DNA of 5,151 bases from Bifidobacterium breve. GTDB taxonomy: Bacteria > Actinomycetota > Actinomycetes > Mycobacteriales > Mycobacteriaceae. The position numbers and the translations under genes were made by a program. A model generated the notes under the pieces. That model was not told the origin of the DNA. It did not search any database and saw only the letters and a list, made by a program, of their open reading frames with translations. The stretch is taken from assembly GCA_945882475.1 (NCBI GenBank), contig CAMCWJ010000220.1, forward strand, positions 1-5,151. The letters run 5' to 3'. Below are positions 4,138-5,151 of this stretch, one piece after another (position 1 is the stretch's first letter; the number at the start of each line of letters is the position of its first letter).

Positions 4138-5151
4138 GTAGTCCTTGAGGAACACCCCGTAGAAATCCACCCCGGCCTCGCCCTGCACGATCGGGTCATA
4201 CACCCGCGCCGCGCCGTCAATGAGATCCAGCGGGGCGTGGAAGCCCTCTTCAGCGAGCCGGACCTTTGTCGGGTGCGGGCGCTCGTCGGTGATCCAGCCG
4301 GTGTCGACGCTGGTCATCAGAATTCCGTCGGTCTCGAACATCTCCCCCGCGCTGGTGCGCGTCAGCATGTTGAGGGCAGCCTTGGCCATGTTGGTGTGCG
4401 GGTGCCCCGGGCCCTTGTAGCGGCGGGAGAACACCCCCTCCATGGCGGACACGTTGACCACGTAGGTGCGCCGCGCCGGTGACGCAACCATCGACGGACG
4501 CAGCCGGCTGATGAGCAGGAACGGCGCGGTGGTGTTGGCCAGTTGCACCTCGAGCATCTCCAGCGGCTCGACATCCTGCACATGCTGCGTCCAGCTGTTC
4601 ACGTGATGCTCGTCGGGCACCAGTCCGCCGGCGTCGATGGCGGTCCCGGCGGCCAGCCGCTGCAGTGAGGTCGAGCCGGCGGTCAGCGCCGCGGCCGTCA
4701 ACTCGTCCGCCCGCGACGATGCTGCCGCCAGTATCGGATGACTCGCCACCGAGGCGGCCAACGCCTGCGGATGCGCGTCGTTGGTGTGCCCGAAGGTCAG
4801 CAACTCGGGCAGCGGACCGTCGGGCAGCGGCGCGAGTTCGGCCTCGGCCAAGGGCGCGTAGGCACCCGGTGAGCGGCGCACCGTCTGGGCGGCATTGTTG
4901 ATCAGGATGTCGAGCGGCCCGGCATCGGCGACGGCGTCCGCGAGGCCCACCACCTGAGCCGGGTCGCGTAGGTCGATGCCGACCACCCGAAGGCGGTGCA
5001 GCCACTCGGCGGAGTCCGGCAGGCCTGCGAACCGGCGCACGGCATCCCGGGGAAACCGGGTGGTGATCGTGGTGTGGGCGCCGTCGCGCAGCAGTCGCAG
5101 AGCGATGTACATGCCGATCTTCGCGCGGCCTCCGGTGAGCAGCGCACGCCT
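4120..5151 (-). CDS. Atypical SDR-family NAD(P)-dependent oxidoreductase, N-terminus cut by right window edge
   Basis: The last 343 residues are visible; the start lies beyond the right edge, because the Rossmann glycine motif TGGRAKIG (fragment residues 6-13) is upstream of the first in-window Met. Further SDR marks are DLRDP (60-64), the NNA motif ILINNAAQT (82-90), the catalytic-strand serine in VVNVSAMEG (S235) and the proline-loop equivalent SVDTGWITDE. Two features are unusual. About 90 extra residues lie between NNAAQT and the LANTTAPFLL helix, so the protein is well above the 250-aa norm. The usual YxxxK is TNMAK (T253, K257): the lysine is kept and the tyrosine lost, although Y245 lies 8 residues earlier. 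The block HPHTNMAKAALNMLTRTSA recalls a divergent SDR group seen in bacteria and eukaryotes. The substrate is unknown. The gene is convergent with the 38-aa gene (29-bp gap), with no clear terminator between them. Confidence 0.9.
   Translation of the reverse strand, partial: RRALLTGGRAKIGMYIALRLLRDGAHTTITTRFPRDAVRRFAGLPDSAEWLHRLRVVGIDLRDPAQVVGLADAVADAGPLDILINNAAQTVRRSPGAYAPLAEAELAPLPDGPLPELLTFGHTNDAHPQALAASVASHPILAAASSRADELTAAALTAGSTSLQRLAAGTAIDAGGLVPDEHHVNSWTQHVQDVEPLEMLEVQLANTTAPFLLISRLRPSMVASPARRTYVVNVSAMEGVFSRRYKGPGHPHTNMAKAALNMLTRTSAGEMFETDGILMTSVDTGWITDERPHPTKVRLAEEGFHAPLDLIDGAARVYDPIVQGEAGVDFYGVFLKDYAPANW

Overview
The window is chromosomal DNA from a mycobacterium (Mycobacterium/Mycolicibacterium type). 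GC content is very high, codon use is actinobacterial, and the proteins closely match M. tuberculosis families as I remember them: YrbE1A/YrbE1B, FadD5, the SRPBCC protein TB18.5 (Rv0164) and the TetR regulator Rv0158. No database search was possible, so names rest on remembered sequence similarity and gene order. I see no tRNA, rRNA, CRISPR array, insertion sequence or phage gene.

Most of the window (about 1-3844) is one minus-strand gene train, read from right to left: tetR (3844-3188), SRPBCC/TB18.5-like (3186-2743), fadD5 (2738-1140), a gap of about 148 bp, yrbE1A (about 991-197) and yrbE1B (196 to beyond the left edge). The first three genes are 1 and 4 nt apart, and yrbE1A and yrbE1B are directly adjacent, so this looks like the head of a mce1-type operon. 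FadD5 would activate fatty acids to acyl-CoA. YrbE1A and YrbE1B would form the inner-membrane permease pair of the Mce1 lipid importer, whose Mce subunits should follow outside the window. In M. tuberculosis, as I recall it, the GntR-type mce1R lies divergently next to fadD5 and the Rv0158 tetR is several genes away. Here the tetR leads the operon and no mce1R lies in the gap.

The tetR promoter region (3845-3973) is divergent. It holds a 17-bp near-perfect palindrome that overlaps a TAGACT -10 candidate for tetR. A second TAGACT faces a tiny plus-strand gene (3974-4090, 38 aa) that has an ideal Shine-Dalgarno sequence.

A convergent minus-strand gene (4120 to beyond the right edge) encodes an atypical short-chain dehydrogenase/reductase. 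It has a large central insertion, and the usual YxxxK tyrosine is replaced by threonine. Its last codons and stop are duplicated in tandem by a 21-bp repeat.

The most interesting points are the likely ATC start of yrbE1A, the regularly spaced hexamers and hairpin between fadD5 and yrbE1A, the palindromic operator, the 38-aa gene and the unusual SDR. I see no wholly new multi-gene system.
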